The notes under the pieces: model-generated
The model's input: the letters and a program-made list of their open reading frames with translations, nothing else
What the model was told of the DNA's origin: nothing
The model's database searches: none
Program-made: the position numbers and the translations under genes
Assembly (NCBI GenBank): GCA_024644235.1
Contig: JAHELJ010000002.1
Coordinates: forward strand, 1-64,000
Source: Lewinellaceae bacterium
GTDB lineage: Bacteria; Bacteroidota; Bacteroidia; Chitinophagales; Saprospiraceae
DNA length: 64,000 nt
Direction: 5' to 3'
Shown: one piece after another, positions 34,452 through 44,217 of the stretch
Layout of the letters: each line of letters opens with the position of its first letter
Numbering within the stretch: position 1 is the stretch's first letter

Positions 34452-35855
34452 ATGAATTTTGTCAATATATGGGGCGCAACGACCCTGATTGTCTGCTTAG
34501 CAGTCGGAGTCGCTTCCCCTGCAATAGCTCAAGTGGATCACGATGAGGACCGAGAGTTCATTAGTAGGCTTTTTGAGCAAGCACTTACGCAGCGACAAAG
34601 CTACATCTGGTTAAGAGACCTCTGTCTTGAGATCGGACCTCGGCTAAGCGGTTCAAGCAATGCTGCCAAATCCATTGAGTGGGTAAAATACATTTCGGAT
34701 ACCAGTGGGTTTGACCATGTTTTTCTGCAGGATGTGAAGGTACCTCACTGGGAAAGAGGTGAGGCAGAACAAGCAGTTCTAACTGATTCCAAAGGAAACG
34801 AGTTGGAATTGTCTGTTTTGGCAATTGGCGGGTCAATTGCTACTCCCCCGGGTGGAATCACCGGTCAAGTTCTCGAAGTTGGATCCTTGCAGGAAGTGAA
34901 TCGGTTGACAAAGGAGAAGGTCGAAGGGAAGATACTGTTTTACAATCCACCATTCGACCAGAGCAATATAATGACCGGTGCCTCATACGGGGCCAATGTG
35001 GGTACCAGATCGAGAGGTGCTGTGACAGCAGCAGAAAAAGGTGCTATTGCGAGCATCATTCGATCTGTGACCTCTGCGGATGATGACTACCCACATACTG
35101 GTACGGGATCGTATGCTGATGGCGTACCGAAGATTCCTGCAGCAGCATTGGGTGTGCAGTCTGCCGATCGATTGAGCGAGGTAATTGCAAAGGATCCGGA
35201 AGCGACTCTCCGGCTCACAATGAACTGCCAATGGTTTGAAGACGCACCATCCCACAATGTTGTCGCCGAGATGCGGGGATCTGAATATCCTGACCAAATC
35301 ATTGTAGTGGGAGGACATCTGGATAGCTGGGATGTCGGACATGGAGCTCATGATGATGGAGCAGGATGCATGCATGCCCTTGGAGCACTAAAACTCCTGA
35401 AAGAATTAGGCATCAATCCTAAGCGAACTATTCGTGCAGTTATGTTTATCAATGAAGAGAATGGCACTAGGGGAGGCCATCGTTATGCCGAACTGGCTGT
35501 TGAGAATGAAGAGAAACACTTGATTGCTATCGAAAGCGACGCAGGTGGGTTCACACCACGCGGCTTTGGTGTGACCAGTTCCGATGAACAAAGGAAGAAG
35601 CTTGAAGGATGGCTGCCTTTATTCCCAAGAAACACTATTTCCTACTTCAGCCGGGGTGGAGGAGGAGTCGACATTGGCCCCTTGCACCGGGCAACCGGCA
35701 CACCCATGATGGGACTTAGCATTGATTCCCAAAGGATGTTTGACCTGCATCATTCCGCCCGTGATGTTTTTGAGGAAGTACATCCCCGAGAGCTTGAGTT
35801 GGGCACTGCCTCATTAGCTGCCATCATCTATTTGTTAGATAAATATGGTCTTTAA
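34452..35855 (+). CDS. M28 family zinc peptidase (carboxypeptidase Q/PGCP-like)
   Basis: 467 residues from ATG 34452, which opens a signal peptide (TTLIVCLAVGVASPAIAQ); the frame is open to 34395, inside the preceding gene. A PA domain (about 125-250) precedes the M28 catalytic part with ligands in GGHLDSWDVGHGAHDDGAG (about 286-304), the NEENGTRGG general base (about 333), the ESDAGG Asp and the final HHSARD His. Secreted, it would trim short peptides. It overlaps the following DUF6702 gene by 11 bp. Confidence 0.9.
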   Translation: MNFVNIWGATTLIVCLAVGVASPAIAQVDHDEDREFISRLFEQALTQRQSYIWLRDLCLEIGPRLSGSSNAAKSIEWVKYISDTSGFDHVFLQDVKVPHWERGEAEQAVLTDSKGNELELSVLAIGGSIATPPGGITGQVLEVGSLQEVNRLTKEKVEGKILFYNPPFDQSNIMTGASYGANVGTRSRGAVTAAEKGAIASIIRSVTSADDDYPHTGTGSYADGVPKIPAAALGVQSADRLSEVIAKDPEATLRLTMNCQWFEDAPSHNVVAEMRGSEYPDQIIVVGGHLDSWDVGHGAHDDGAGCMHALGALKLLKELGINPKRTIRAVMFINEENGTRGGHRYAELAVENEEKHLIAIESDAGGFTPRGFGVTSSDEQRKKLEGWLPLFPRNTISYFSRGGGGVDIGPLHRATGTPMMGLSIDSQRMFDLHHSARDVFEEVHPRELELGTASLAAIIYLLDKYGL

Positions 35856-36363
35856 GTTAGCTTGTACCGGCATGTGGTTCTTTATTTCAACAATGAATTT
35901 ACAATTGCACGAATTCTATGTCTCTGTAAGTCATATCTCGGAGGAGGAGAGTTCTGGAAAACTGGTGTGGGATTGCCGTATGTTTAAAGATGACTTTGAG
36001 AAAGCGATCATAAGTACCATGGGCAGAAGACCGGACTGGCTGTATAGCAATGAAGATTCCGTCGACCGGCAAACGCTTATTGATTATTTTAATCGACATA
36101 CTCAGCTTTCAACAAACGGGCACTCGCTAAATCTGGAATTAGCAGATTGCCGGGTAGAAGGAGACGGACCCACCACTACGATCTCATGCAACTTTATCAC
36201 AAAAGAGACTCCCCTAAACTTCAAAATGATAAAAGTGACTTGTTCACTACTCACTGATGCCTTGGATGATCAGGTCAATATGATTCATGTAGAATTGAAC
36301 GGGATCAGAAAGTCAAAAAACCTGAATAGTCATCGCCAGACACTTGAGGTGGTCTTTAATTAA
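35845..36363 (+). CDS. DUF6702 family protein
   Basis: 172 residues. Starts at ATG 35845, overlapping the M28 gene by 11 bp; the first 17 residues are a weak hydrophobic leader, and an alternative start is ATG 35893. The body begins LHEFYVSVSHISEEESSG and continues CRMFKDDFEKAI, the pattern of DUF6702 (secreted or periplasmic beta-rich proteins of Bacteroidota, often next to M1-type or other peptidases). Function unknown. Confidence 0.75.
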   Translation: MVFKLACTGMWFFISTMNLQLHEFYVSVSHISEEESSGKLVWDCRMFKDDFEKAIISTMGRRPDWLYSNEDSVDRQTLIDYFNRHTQLSTNGHSLNLELADCRVEGDGPTTTISCNFITKETPLNFKMIKVTCSLLTDALDDQVNMIHVELNGIRKSKNLNSHRQTLEVVFN

Positions 36364-36463
36364 GGTAGGTTTATCGTCTGGATGACAACAGTCGTCCAAC
36401 CTTGGCAATATTCCTCCACAACATTCACTATCTTCTGATAATCGAAATTCTAAACTTATCAGC

Positions 36464-36943
36464 ATGAAGACCTTACTTTTCATAACGGCATTAGCTGCAA
36501 TCGTCATAGCAGCAGGTAATTCAGATATTAATGAGTCTGGTCAGATTGTAATCTCTTCACAGGTTGAACAAGACAGTTTTAACCAGCAAGCAGCGATAGA
36601 TGCGATTCTTGAATCGATCAAGGGGCGCGAGGAAGAGCCCGCTGAGGAAGTATTTGAAAACATCCAGCTATTTGGAAAAATGCCAGCCGGACGGATAGTC
36701 AGGGTAATGGAGATGGGCTTTAGCCGTTCCCTGGGTGTCAATTGCACACACTGCCACAATCCAAATGACTGGGCAAGCGAGGAAAAACCCACTAAACAGA
36801 TCGCACGGGATATGATGAATCTGGTAGGTTCGATTAATAACAACTTGCTAAAAGAGATACCCAATCTGGAAAGCGAACAGCCAGCAGTAAATTGCACTAC
36901 CTGCCACCGTGGTCAAGTGGTCCCTGCCACTAATATGGAGTAA
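36464..36943 (+). CDS. Secreted di-haem c-type cytochrome (reaction-centre cytochrome-like fold)
   Basis: 159 residues. Signal peptide followed by a spacer, then two haem sites: CTHCH (about 91-95) and CTTCH (about 144-148). The LFGKMPAGRIVRVMEMGF segment before the first site, with Met residues that may be axial ligands, is the pattern of the photosynthetic reaction-centre cytochrome family as also found in non-photosynthetic Bacteroidota. It would carry electrons in the periplasm. No photosynthesis gene is nearby. Convergent with coaX (2 bp apart). Confidence 0.85.
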   Translation: MKTLLFITALAAIVIAAGNSDINESGQIVISSQVEQDSFNQQAAIDAILESIKGREEEPAEEVFENIQLFGKMPAGRIVRVMEMGFSRSLGVNCTHCHNPNDWASEEKPTKQIARDMMNLVGSINNNLLKEIPNLESEQPAVNCTTCHRGQVVPATNME

Positions 36944-36945
36944 GG

Positions 36946-37716
36946 CTAATTCTTGATTACCTGTGATGCATAGATCTGAAGTCCCTTTAGTGTCAGGTCA
37001 AGATCTATAATTTCAAAGTGGTTTTCCAATGGCTTAAGCACCTGAGATAGTCCTCCGGTTCCAATCGCACGATAATCCAATCCAAATTCATGTCTAACAC
37101 TAGTGATTAGATGTGACACCATTCCCACGTACCCGAAAAGCACTCCACTCTGAATCGAATCGGCGGTATTTTTGCCAATAACCGACTCAGGCAGGTTGAG
37201 TGGCACCTCCGGCAGCTGTGCCGTGCCTTCATACAACGAACGTACTGCAGTTTCCAGACCGGGCGCAATAGAAACCCCTTTAAGTTCTCCATCTTGGTCA
37301 ACCAATGTGAATGTCAGTGCCGTGCCAAAATCCACGATAATATTCTTCCCTGGATAAAGATGATGAGCAGCTACTGCATTTACAAATAGATCCGTACCCA
37401 GTTCAAGAGGATGGTCAATCTCCAGCTTGATAAGAGGATAAAGATCAAATTGTACCGTGAGGGGAGAATGCCCTGTAAGCCATTCAAGCATTTCCAAGAC
37501 AGGTACCAGCAATTCTGGCACCACACAGCTAACTATGGGCTGTAACCCCTTAATATCAACCTGTTGATCGATCAAACGATCGGTTACGGCTCGCTCATAA
37601 TATGACATGTCGATAGGAACCTTCATGGGAACGCTCCATTTGTACTCCAGGTCGGAATCTAAGAAATAGCCAAATCCAACTGTACTATTACCTATGTCGA
37701 CTGCAAGCCAATCCAT
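36946..37716 (-). CDS. coaX: Type III pantothenate kinase
   Basis: 256 residues. The ASKHA phosphate motif DIGNSTVGFG is at 7-16. GTDLFVNAVAAHHLYPG and the VDFGTALTF adenosine motif (about 128-137) with GVSIAPGLETAVRSLYEGTA are all canonical for CoaX. It phosphorylates pantothenate in the first step of coenzyme A synthesis and, unlike CoaA, is not inhibited by CoA. Its ATG shares a base with the proA stop (TAATG), so it is translated with proA. Confidence 0.93.
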   Translation of the reverse strand: MDWLAVDIGNSTVGFGYFLDSDLEYKWSVPMKVPIDMSYYERAVTDRLIDQQVDIKGLQPIVSCVVPELLVPVLEMLEWLTGHSPLTVQFDLYPLIKLEIDHPLELGTDLFVNAVAAHHLYPGKNIIVDFGTALTFTLVDQDGELKGVSIAPGLETAVRSLYEGTAQLPEVPLNLPESVIGKNTADSIQSGVLFGYVGMVSHLITSVRHEFGLDYRAIGTGGLSQVLKPLENHFEIIDLDLTLKGLQIYASQVIKN

Positions 37717-38993
37717 TATTGGGAAGGTCTGATGTGCCCGTCACCGGTAACAAGCCACTTGTAAGAAGTAAGTTCTCTCAGACCCATTGGTCCGCGTGCG
37801 TGTAGCTTCTGAGTGCTGATACCGATCTCTGCACCCAGCCCAAATTCACTGCCATCGGTGAAAGCCGTTGATGCATTTACATACACCGCAGCAGCGTCTA
37901 CTTCTTTTTGGAAGGTTTCGATTGCAAAGGGATCATCTGCTACAATAGCTTCACTGTGCCTGGAACTATGCACGGCTATGTGTTCCAGACACTGCTGGAT
38001 ATCCCTCACCGTTTTTACCGACATCTTCATCGCTAAGAATTCAGTACCAAAGTCTTTCTCATCAGCTTCCATGAGGAGAGTCGGGTCATAGTGACCTTTT
38101 AGTTGTCCAAAAGCTTCTGCATCCGCAAAGACTTCAAGTCTATGCTCTTTATCCAGGTCACGCAGTAGGTCGGGTAAGTCATCTAAGCGTGATTGATGGA
38201 TAATCAAGGTGTCCAATGCATTACATACACTGACCCTCCTGGTCTTTGCATTGCGAATCACTCGACGTCCTTTTTCAAAATCAGCACTCTCATCGTAGTA
38301 GGTGTGGACAATGCCGGCTCCCGTCTCAATTACGGGAACCGTGGAATGCTTTCTAACGAAATTGATCAACCCCTGACTTCCTCTGGGAATGACCATATCA
38401 ATTAGGTTATCGGCAGCCAGGATCGTAGGTAAAATTTCCCGATCACTGGGAGCCAGGTACACCACATCGGCAAGATCATATTTAGCCAGGACCCGTTGGA
38501 TCAACTCAACGATAGCAATATTGGATTCGTGAGCATCTCTGCTTCCCTTGAGTACCACAGCATTTCCTGACTTGAAGCAGAGTGAAAAAACGTCAAAAGT
38601 CACATTCGGACGGGACTCGAATACAATGCCAATTACACCGATTGGAACACTTACTTTTCTGATCTGCAGACCATTTTCCAGCGTACGCTCCTCCAGAGTG
38701 ATATCCAAAGGAGAAGGAAGGGCAGCTACGTTTCTGAGATCACGAGCAATACCCTGCAATCTAGTTTCATTCAGTTCGAGACGATCATACTTCGGATCAA
38801 CTTGGTCCATTCGCACAAGATCCTTTCGATTTGCGGCTAGCAAATCATCAGATTCCTCCAGTAGGAGAGTGGCCAGGTCTGTAAGAACATTCCGAATAGT
38901 CTCTTCCGTTATCGTTCTGAGTCTCCGGCTAGCTACCACAGTTTTTTCAATATCTTTTAGAACATCCGGAATGACGACGGTTTCTTGTTTCAT
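37716..38993 (-). CDS. proA: Gamma-glutamyl phosphate reductase
   Basis: 425 residues. Contains the hallmark [15 protein letters not shown] (about 112-126), [14 protein letters not shown], the catalytic Cys in [12 protein letters not shown] (about 257), and [25 protein letters not shown]-type C-terminal blocks. It reduces glutamyl-5-phosphate to glutamate semialdehyde in proline synthesis. It lies 11 bp after proB and overlaps coaX, giving a proB-proA-coaX operon. Confidence 0.95.
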   Translation of the reverse strand: MKQETVVIPDVLKDIEKTVVASRRLRTITEETIRNVLTDLATLLLEESDDLLAANRKDLVRMDQVDPKYDRLELNETRLQGIARDLRNVAALPSPLDITLEERTLENGLQIRKVSVPIGVIGIVFESRPNVTFDVFSLCFKSGNAVVLKGSRDAHESNIAIVELIQRVLAKYDLADVVYLAPSDREILPTILAADNLIDMVIPRGSQGLINFVRKHSTVPVIETGAGIVHTYYDESADFEKGRRVIRNAKTRRVSVCNALDTLIIHQSRLDDLPDLLRDLDKEHRLEVFADAEAFGQLKGHYDPTLLMEADEKDFGTEFLAMKMSVKTVRDIQQCLEHIAVHSSRHSEAIVADDPFAIETFQKEVDAAAVYVNASTAFTDGSEFGLGAEIGISTQKLHARGPMGLRELTSYKWLVTGDGHIRPSQ

Positions 38994-39004
38994 GAGTGCC
39001 CCTT

Positions 39005-40111
39005 TTAAAGTAGTAGTAGTAGTAAATAGTCGTAATGTACTAGTGGCCGGCTTCCTTGCTTGCCAATCAGTTGTTGTGCCCTTTTCGATCCATATTGAGC
39101 TCGTCCTAAAGCGATAGTCTCACTATTTTCATTTACGATCTTTACAATATCACCTTTTTTGAATTGACCTTCCAGACCAACAATTCCAATTGGCAGGAGA
39201 GAACTGCTTCGCTCCTTATTTCTCAAAGCATCTTCAGCACCTTGGTTAATAATCACCGAAGCCTCTGACTCTTTTTCAGCATGACCTATCCAGCGCTTCA
39301 CATTTGACATTCGCTTGCCCCCTCTAAAGCGTGTCCCAATCGTGTCACCGGCAGCCACTTTCTTAAGGACATTGGGGATTTTGCCAGGAAGAATTCGGGT
39401 AGTTATACCCAACTTGGCAGTTTTTCGGGCAACTCTGACCTTAGTATGCATGCCACCCCTGCCAAAATTTGATCGGGTAGGTTGCAAGAATTTTTCAATA
39501 GACAAATCATCAGGTTCGATCTCCGTGATTACAGAAGACTCTTCGGAGTCCGGTGCGCCGTTCAGCACTCCGTCTACATTGGTCAGGATCCACAATTCAT
39601 CTGCGTTCATCATAGCCGATACCAGGCCAGCTAATTCATCGTTGTCGGTAAACATAAGCTCATCTACCGAAACCACATCATTTTCATTGATGATGGGAAT
39701 TAAATTCGCCTCTAGTAAAGCGACAACACAATTTCGCATGTGCGTATAGTGCCTCCTATCTCTGAAATCTTCCCGGGTAGCTAGTACTTGTCCGACATGA
39801 AGATCATGTCGGTTGAATTCCATAGAATACAATTGCATGATTTGTATTTGGCCAACGGAAGCGTATACCTGTCTGCGCACCACCCGGTTCTTAGAATTGA
39901 GTGATGGTATGATTTTTTGGCCAGCCCCTACGGCACCCGAGCTTACCAGAATGACCTGATGGCCTTCTTGTCGCAAATAAGCGACTTGCTTTACGAGATG
40001 CTTGAGATGAGGTAGGTCCAACTCACCATCTACATTGGTGAGCACGTTGGTGCCAATCTTGATTACATAAGACTTCTGCATTTTATCGGCCAGCAAGATT
40101 CCTTCAGCCAT
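39005..40111 (-). CDS. proB: Glutamate 5-kinase with PUA domain
   Basis: 368 residues from ATG 40111; ATG 40081 ([15 protein letters not shown]) is the more typical start. Kinase motifs [23 protein letters not shown] and GRGGMHTKV are all present, with a C-terminal PUA domain (about 280-365). It makes glutamyl-5-phosphate, the feedback-regulated first step to proline. The C-terminus ends in six leucines encoded by a trinucleotide run (see 39009). Confidence 0.95.
   Translation of the reverse strand: MAEGILLADKMQKSYVIKIGTNVLTNVDGELDLPHLKHLVKQVAYLRQEGHQVILVSSGAVGAGQKIIPSLNSKNRVVRRQVYASVGQIQIMQLYSMEFNRHDLHVGQVLATREDFRDRRHYTHMRNCVVALLEANLIPIINENDVVSVDELMFTDNDELAGLVSAMMNADELWILTNVDGVLNGAPDSEESSVITEIEPDDLSIEKFLQPTRSNFGRGGMHTKVRVARKTAKLGITTRILPGKIPNVLKKVAAGDTIGTRFRGGKRMSNVKRWIGHAEKESEASVIINQGAEDALRNKERSSSLLPIGIVGLEGQFKKGDIVKIVNENSETIALGRAQYGSKRAQQLIGKQGSRPLVHYDYLLLLLL
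39009..39024. repeat. Trinucleotide run (AGT)5 at the end of proB
   Basis: Five AGT units followed by A, next to the proB stop. It is read on the minus strand as a run of CTA/CTN codons giving the poly-leucine tail. Slippage here would change only the last residues. Confidence 0.7.
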
Positions 40112-40166
40112 TCAAAATTACAGATGCTTAGTCAAAGAGAAAAAGATTGTGAATACCGGAGCTGAT

Positions 40167-40892
40167 TTACATCGCCTTAACTCTTCCCGAACCGCTGGTT
40201 TTTGAAGTGACATTACTGGCTCCACCTTTATACCTGATATCGCCACTGCCTGATACTGATGCACTAAGGTCGCGATCTACATAGAGATCAGCATCTCCCG
40301 ATCCGCTGATCCGAGCTTTGGCCGATGAAACTTTGAAATTGTATGCGTGGAGATCGCCAGATCCACTGATCGAGAGATCGAGTGTCTCGGCTCTACCTTC
40401 CAAATCTGCTTCGCCCGAACCACTGATCCGGACTCTTGCATCAGCAGCGTCAATACTCAAGGACAGTGAACCAGATCCCGAGATAGATAGATCCAGATCC
40501 TGATGACTGCGAAAGTGATTAGTGGAAGAAACCTTGCCAGACCCACTGATCGCCACCCGCTCTAAAGAAGGCAAGGTAATTCGAACCGTCACATTCTCGT
40601 GTCTGCGTACATTCTGGTCAAATTTAATACTCCAATATCCATCCTTAACCTCGCGTTTGATATTGTCAAGTATGTTTTTTTGTCCCTCCACCTCAACTGA
40701 CTGAATACTGCCCTGCGTGAGGATCACTTCACCAGAAAAAGCCAGACCGATTCCTGAGATCGTTGATAAATTCCAGGTTTCAGTAACGGTAGGACCTTCG
40801 CCAGAGATTCCTTTCTTCAACCAATTCTGTGCATAGGTACTTGCCACCATCATCATGGCAACAACTAAGAGTAAAATTTGTCTTCTATTCAT
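40167..40892 (-). CDS. Secreted head-GIN domain protein (DUF2807, adhesin-like)
   Basis: 241 residues. Signal peptide (ILLLVVAMMMVASTYAQ), then repeated strands carrying the ISGSG turn at least seven times (VAISGSGKV, LSISGSGSL, VRISGSGEA, LSISGSGDL, ARISGSGDA, SGSGDI, SGSGRV), a right-handed parallel beta-helix pattern. The FSGEVILTQG start of the domain is typical of head-GIN proteins. It is probably extracytoplasmic; adhesion is suggested from the fold only. Confidence 0.9.
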   Translation of the reverse strand: MNRRQILLLVVAMMMVASTYAQNWLKKGISGEGPTVTETWNLSTISGIGLAFSGEVILTQGSIQSVEVEGQKNILDNIKREVKDGYWSIKFDQNVRRHENVTVRITLPSLERVAISGSGKVSSTNHFRSHQDLDLSISGSGSLSLSIDAADARVRISGSGEADLEGRAETLDLSISGSGDLHAYNFKVSSAKARISGSGDADLYVDRDLSASVSGSGDIRYKGGASNVTSKTSGSGRVKAM

Positions 40893-40969
40893 CAGATCAA
40901 TTTATTTATCAATAGTGACGCATAACCGCGCTAATAGGTTGCATCAATAGCAGAGTTTATAGTGCCTGA

Positions 40970-43900
40970 TTAATTGTTCTTTTTTGTGGTGTCTTTAGGT
41001 GAAACAATCTTTGTGGTATCGCTAGGTGTATTTTTCTTATCGAAAGGCTTCCAGCCCTTCAATTTGTCTTTGAGTTTGTCCACTGCCTGATCCACCTTTT
41101 GATCTCCGACTTTCCCGACATTATCATCTATGACTTCACCTGCGCGTTTGGAAAGCTCTTCGTCCAGTTTCTTCTCAAGTTCATCTTTGGCTTTGCTCGT
41201 CAGGGTATCCACTCTTTTCTGAGCCTCTGAGGTCAGAGTGTCGACCATCTTGTCAATCTTTGCTTCTGCTTGCTTCATGAGAGTGTCCTTTTTAGCATTA
41301 GCTACTGCCTTTGCACTGTCCACCACATGTTGTGCTCCAGCTTTTACTTCTTGCTTGACTACATCAACCAGGGGTTTCTCTCCATCCATTCCAACCAGCT
41401 TCAGGTCGTACTGGGGTTTGGCGATCGTACCGGTGAGAATGATGTTTACGTTTATGAATTCTCCATTGCTCAGCTTAAAACCAAGCTTGCTGGCCTCACT
41501 GGTAAGCCAGGAGAATTGATTATTCAACTGTTTGGTAGCCTCATTTGCATCCAGGTACTTTCTGGGGATCTTCATCTTCACCAGGTAGTTGAGGTCCTGT
41601 TTCAACGAATGAGTTCCGGAAATCTGCATCTTGACATCCTCAACTTCATAGTCGAATTCCTGGATATGTACCATCCCATTTTTGACCTCAATCCAGTTCC
41701 TGCTGTTCTTGATGTGAGGAGTCCTAAGAAATTGCATTTTTAAGCGCTCAGCAAGTTGCTCGGCTGGGCCAAAAGATTTTACCGCACATTCCGAAGTTTC
41801 TACAAGCCCCGCCAGATTGAGTGAAGAAAGGTCAGGCATAAAGTCTTTCTGCAATAGACCGTCGGTGACTAGCGAAGTGGAAAATCTACCATCCAAAAAT
41901 TCAATGATGGGCATCAATACCCGTAGGTAGGAAATACGTTCGGCAATCTGACTGAACTGGACATTTACCATGTCATACTTCAAATCAAATCGTGGGCTGG
42001 ATGCTTCCTCAGTTCGATAACCACCCGTCAGGCGAAACTGACCTCCGAAAGCATCGGCCGAACAATCTTCAAAGGTTGCAGCGCGATCTTGCACTTTTAC
42101 TTTCCCTTTCAAATCATTAAAAATCATGTCGGTATAGAAAAGCTGACCAACTCCGGCAGTGATGTCCAGGTCGATATTTGCAGGAATGATGATAGGGGAG
42201 AAAGATGCCGTATCAAATTGTCCCGATTGTGCCTTTTCATCCAGCATGAAGCGATTCAAGTCTAGTCTCCTTGATCTGAGTTCGAGTTGTCCTCTCAGGA
42301 TTCCACTGCCATCGAGAAAAGCCTGGAGATTCTCCATCTGGCCTTGAAGGCGCAGATCACTTCCATCTATACTAGCCGACACGTCATGCAAGACAATGAG
42401 GTCTGGTCTCACTTTACCTGACAAAACGATTTGTTGAATATGCTTTTCATCATATATCAATTCCTTACACCCGAAATCAAGATCCAAATCATATCCGGGC
42501 ACGGTGGCTAGTTCCCTTGAACTGTTGGCATTTACGGCAACACGTGCGGAATCACTTTGGCCTTTGTACCATTCGTCAAGATTCATCCGATCGGCATTGA
42601 TATTTAGCTTTCCGGTAAGAACCTCTTCGGGACTAATAAGGGCCAGAATATTGTCAAATCTGCCGCTCAGCTCAAATTTCGATTCACCTGCTTCCACTTT
42701 GGTTGGTGTGAGTTCAACATATTGAGGTGAGAATCCCAGATTGGTCTCTGCAATTCGCACTTCGGGCTTACTCTGTTGCTGGAAGAGGAGGTTGGATCCC
42801 CTAAGTTGCCCACTGAGTTTGAGCTGATCATATTTTTTCTGATTCACCTGACTCATCCTGGCATCAAATATTACATCGCTCTCCACCACACCTTGCATCT
42901 TCTGAATGTGAGGAACCGGGTAGGCCTTTGACAATATTTCCAAATCCAATGTTCCCTTCAGTGCACCTTCTACATCCGGATCACTCAATGGTGTTTTCAC
43001 AGCCAGATGACCAGAGAGTGGATGTGGACCAATCTGCATTCGCATTTTGGACATGATGATTTGCATCAGATCAAGTATGCCATCTGGCTTCTTGATATTC
43101 AAATCCAGATTAATGTCCTTGATCCCCATGGGAAGCTTAGGGTACTGTATGGATCCATCCTCAATGCGGGTTAGCAAATCGAAAGACGGGATCAGGTCTT
43201 CTGAGTATCGCCCCAATACTTTGGCTGACAGATCGAACGAACCACCAATCTCAGCTTGCGCAAAGGATGCGGTATAAGCACCTGGCAGGATTGAAACAAA
43301 TTGTCTGAAGGCTGATCGGGGAGCAGTCACGGTGAGATCGAGTTCGATGTCTTCGGGATTTAAATCGATAAACCCTTGTCCTTCAATTTCTAATTCATTG
43401 ATTAGCAGATGATTATCTTTCAACGTGTAAAGTTCCTCATTCAGATTGATCCCAATCAGGGCATCTAGTTTGACCGTGGTTTTCTCCAGATAGGTAAGGC
43501 CTCCATATTGAAGGGTGAACGCACCAGCTTCGGTGTACGTCTGCAAGTCGAAAATCATATCAGAGAAATCTCCCTTTCCACGATGGGTGACATCCTGCAT
43601 CTCCAACATCATAGGTTGGGTGAGGTCATTGTACAACAGGTAGCCGTTCTCTATCTCGTACCATTGTATGTGAATGGCCGATGAAGCACCGGCTTCTTCT
43701 GATTCTGATTCGTTCTCTTTTACGATGTCGTAGTTCGCCCTGCCATCTGAGTGCACCTGGATTTTGATCAGGGGTCGCTTTGCATGCAGTGCCAACACCT
43801 CGATAGGGCCATTTTTCTTCAAGACGGACATTAGGTCGAGATCCAGTGAAGTCTTGACCGCCTGGTACAATGTGTCACCACTGAACTGACCAATTCCCTC

Positions 43901-44113
43901 CACCACCAACTCTTCCAGTCCTACCTTGAGATCTGGAAAACTGCGTATCAAACTGAGCGAAACATCGCTGAAATCCACCTTCGCATTCAGGTTTTCATTC
44001 AGGCTCTTCTTCGCCATTTCAATGATTTTCCCCTTGAACAGGTTTGGGGCAATGAGAAGGAGCAATATCAAAGCGATCAAGATACCTCCTGACCACCGAA
44101 GCACTTTTTTCAT
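40970..44113 (-). CDS. AsmA-like inner-membrane protein
   Basis: 1047 residues. One N-terminal membrane helix (GGILIALILLLLIAPNLF), then long beta-rich periplasmic repeats of AsmA/TamB-like type (SLSLIRSFPDLKVGLEELVVEG; repeated LDLDI/LNLAG strands). The NNQFSWLTSEASKLGFKLSNG block near 860-880 is shared by Bacteroidota AsmA proteins. The last 150 residues form a charged coiled coil rich in KVDTLTSKAKDELEKK-type heptads. AsmA-like proteins bridge the envelope and move phospholipids to the outer membrane; this role is by family. Confidence 0.85.
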   Translation of the reverse strand: MKKVLRWSGGILIALILLLLIAPNLFKGKIIEMAKKSLNENLNAKVDFSDVSLSLIRSFPDLKVGLEELVVEGIGQFSGDTLYQAVKTSLDLDLMSVLKKNGPIEVLALHAKRPLIKIQVHSDGRANYDIVKENESESEEAGASSAIHIQWYEIENGYLLYNDLTQPMMLEMQDVTHRGKGDFSDMIFDLQTYTEAGAFTLQYGGLTYLEKTTVKLDALIGINLNEELYTLKDNHLLINELEIEGQGFIDLNPEDIELDLTVTAPRSAFRQFVSILPGAYTASFAQAEIGGSFDLSAKVLGRYSEDLIPSFDLLTRIEDGSIQYPKLPMGIKDINLDLNIKKPDGILDLMQIIMSKMRMQIGPHPLSGHLAVKTPLSDPDVEGALKGTLDLEILSKAYPVPHIQKMQGVVESDVIFDARMSQVNQKKYDQLKLSGQLRGSNLLFQQQSKPEVRIAETNLGFSPQYVELTPTKVEAGESKFELSGRFDNILALISPEEVLTGKLNINADRMNLDEWYKGQSDSARVAVNANSSRELATVPGYDLDLDFGCKELIYDEKHIQQIVLSGKVRPDLIVLHDVSASIDGSDLRLQGQMENLQAFLDGSGILRGQLELRSRRLDLNRFMLDEKAQSGQFDTASFSPIIIPANIDLDITAGVGQLFYTDMIFNDLKGKVKVQDRAATFEDCSADAFGGQFRLTGGYRTEEASSPRFDLKYDMVNVQFSQIAERISYLRVLMPIIEFLDGRFSTSLVTDGLLQKDFMPDLSSLNLAGLVETSECAVKSFGPAEQLAERLKMQFLRTPHIKNSRNWIEVKNGMVHIQEFDYEVEDVKMQISGTHSLKQDLNYLVKMKIPRKYLDANEATKQLNNQFSWLTSEASKLGFKLSNGEFINVNIILTGTIAKPQYDLKLVGMDGEKPLVDVVKQEVKAGAQHVVDSAKAVANAKKDTLMKQAEAKIDKMVDTLTSEAQKRVDTLTSKAKDELEKKLDEELSKRAGEVIDDNVGKVGDQKVDQAVDKLKDKLKGWKPFDKKNTPSDTTKIVSPKDTTKKNN

Positions 44114-44217
44114 AGCAAGGATGTCTATATCATCAAAACGTCTAAAGACTCAATCTCCATATAGGACGTCTTGAGATAAAGACTGCTGATCAAACTTTCG
44201 TCACTAACTGATTCGCA

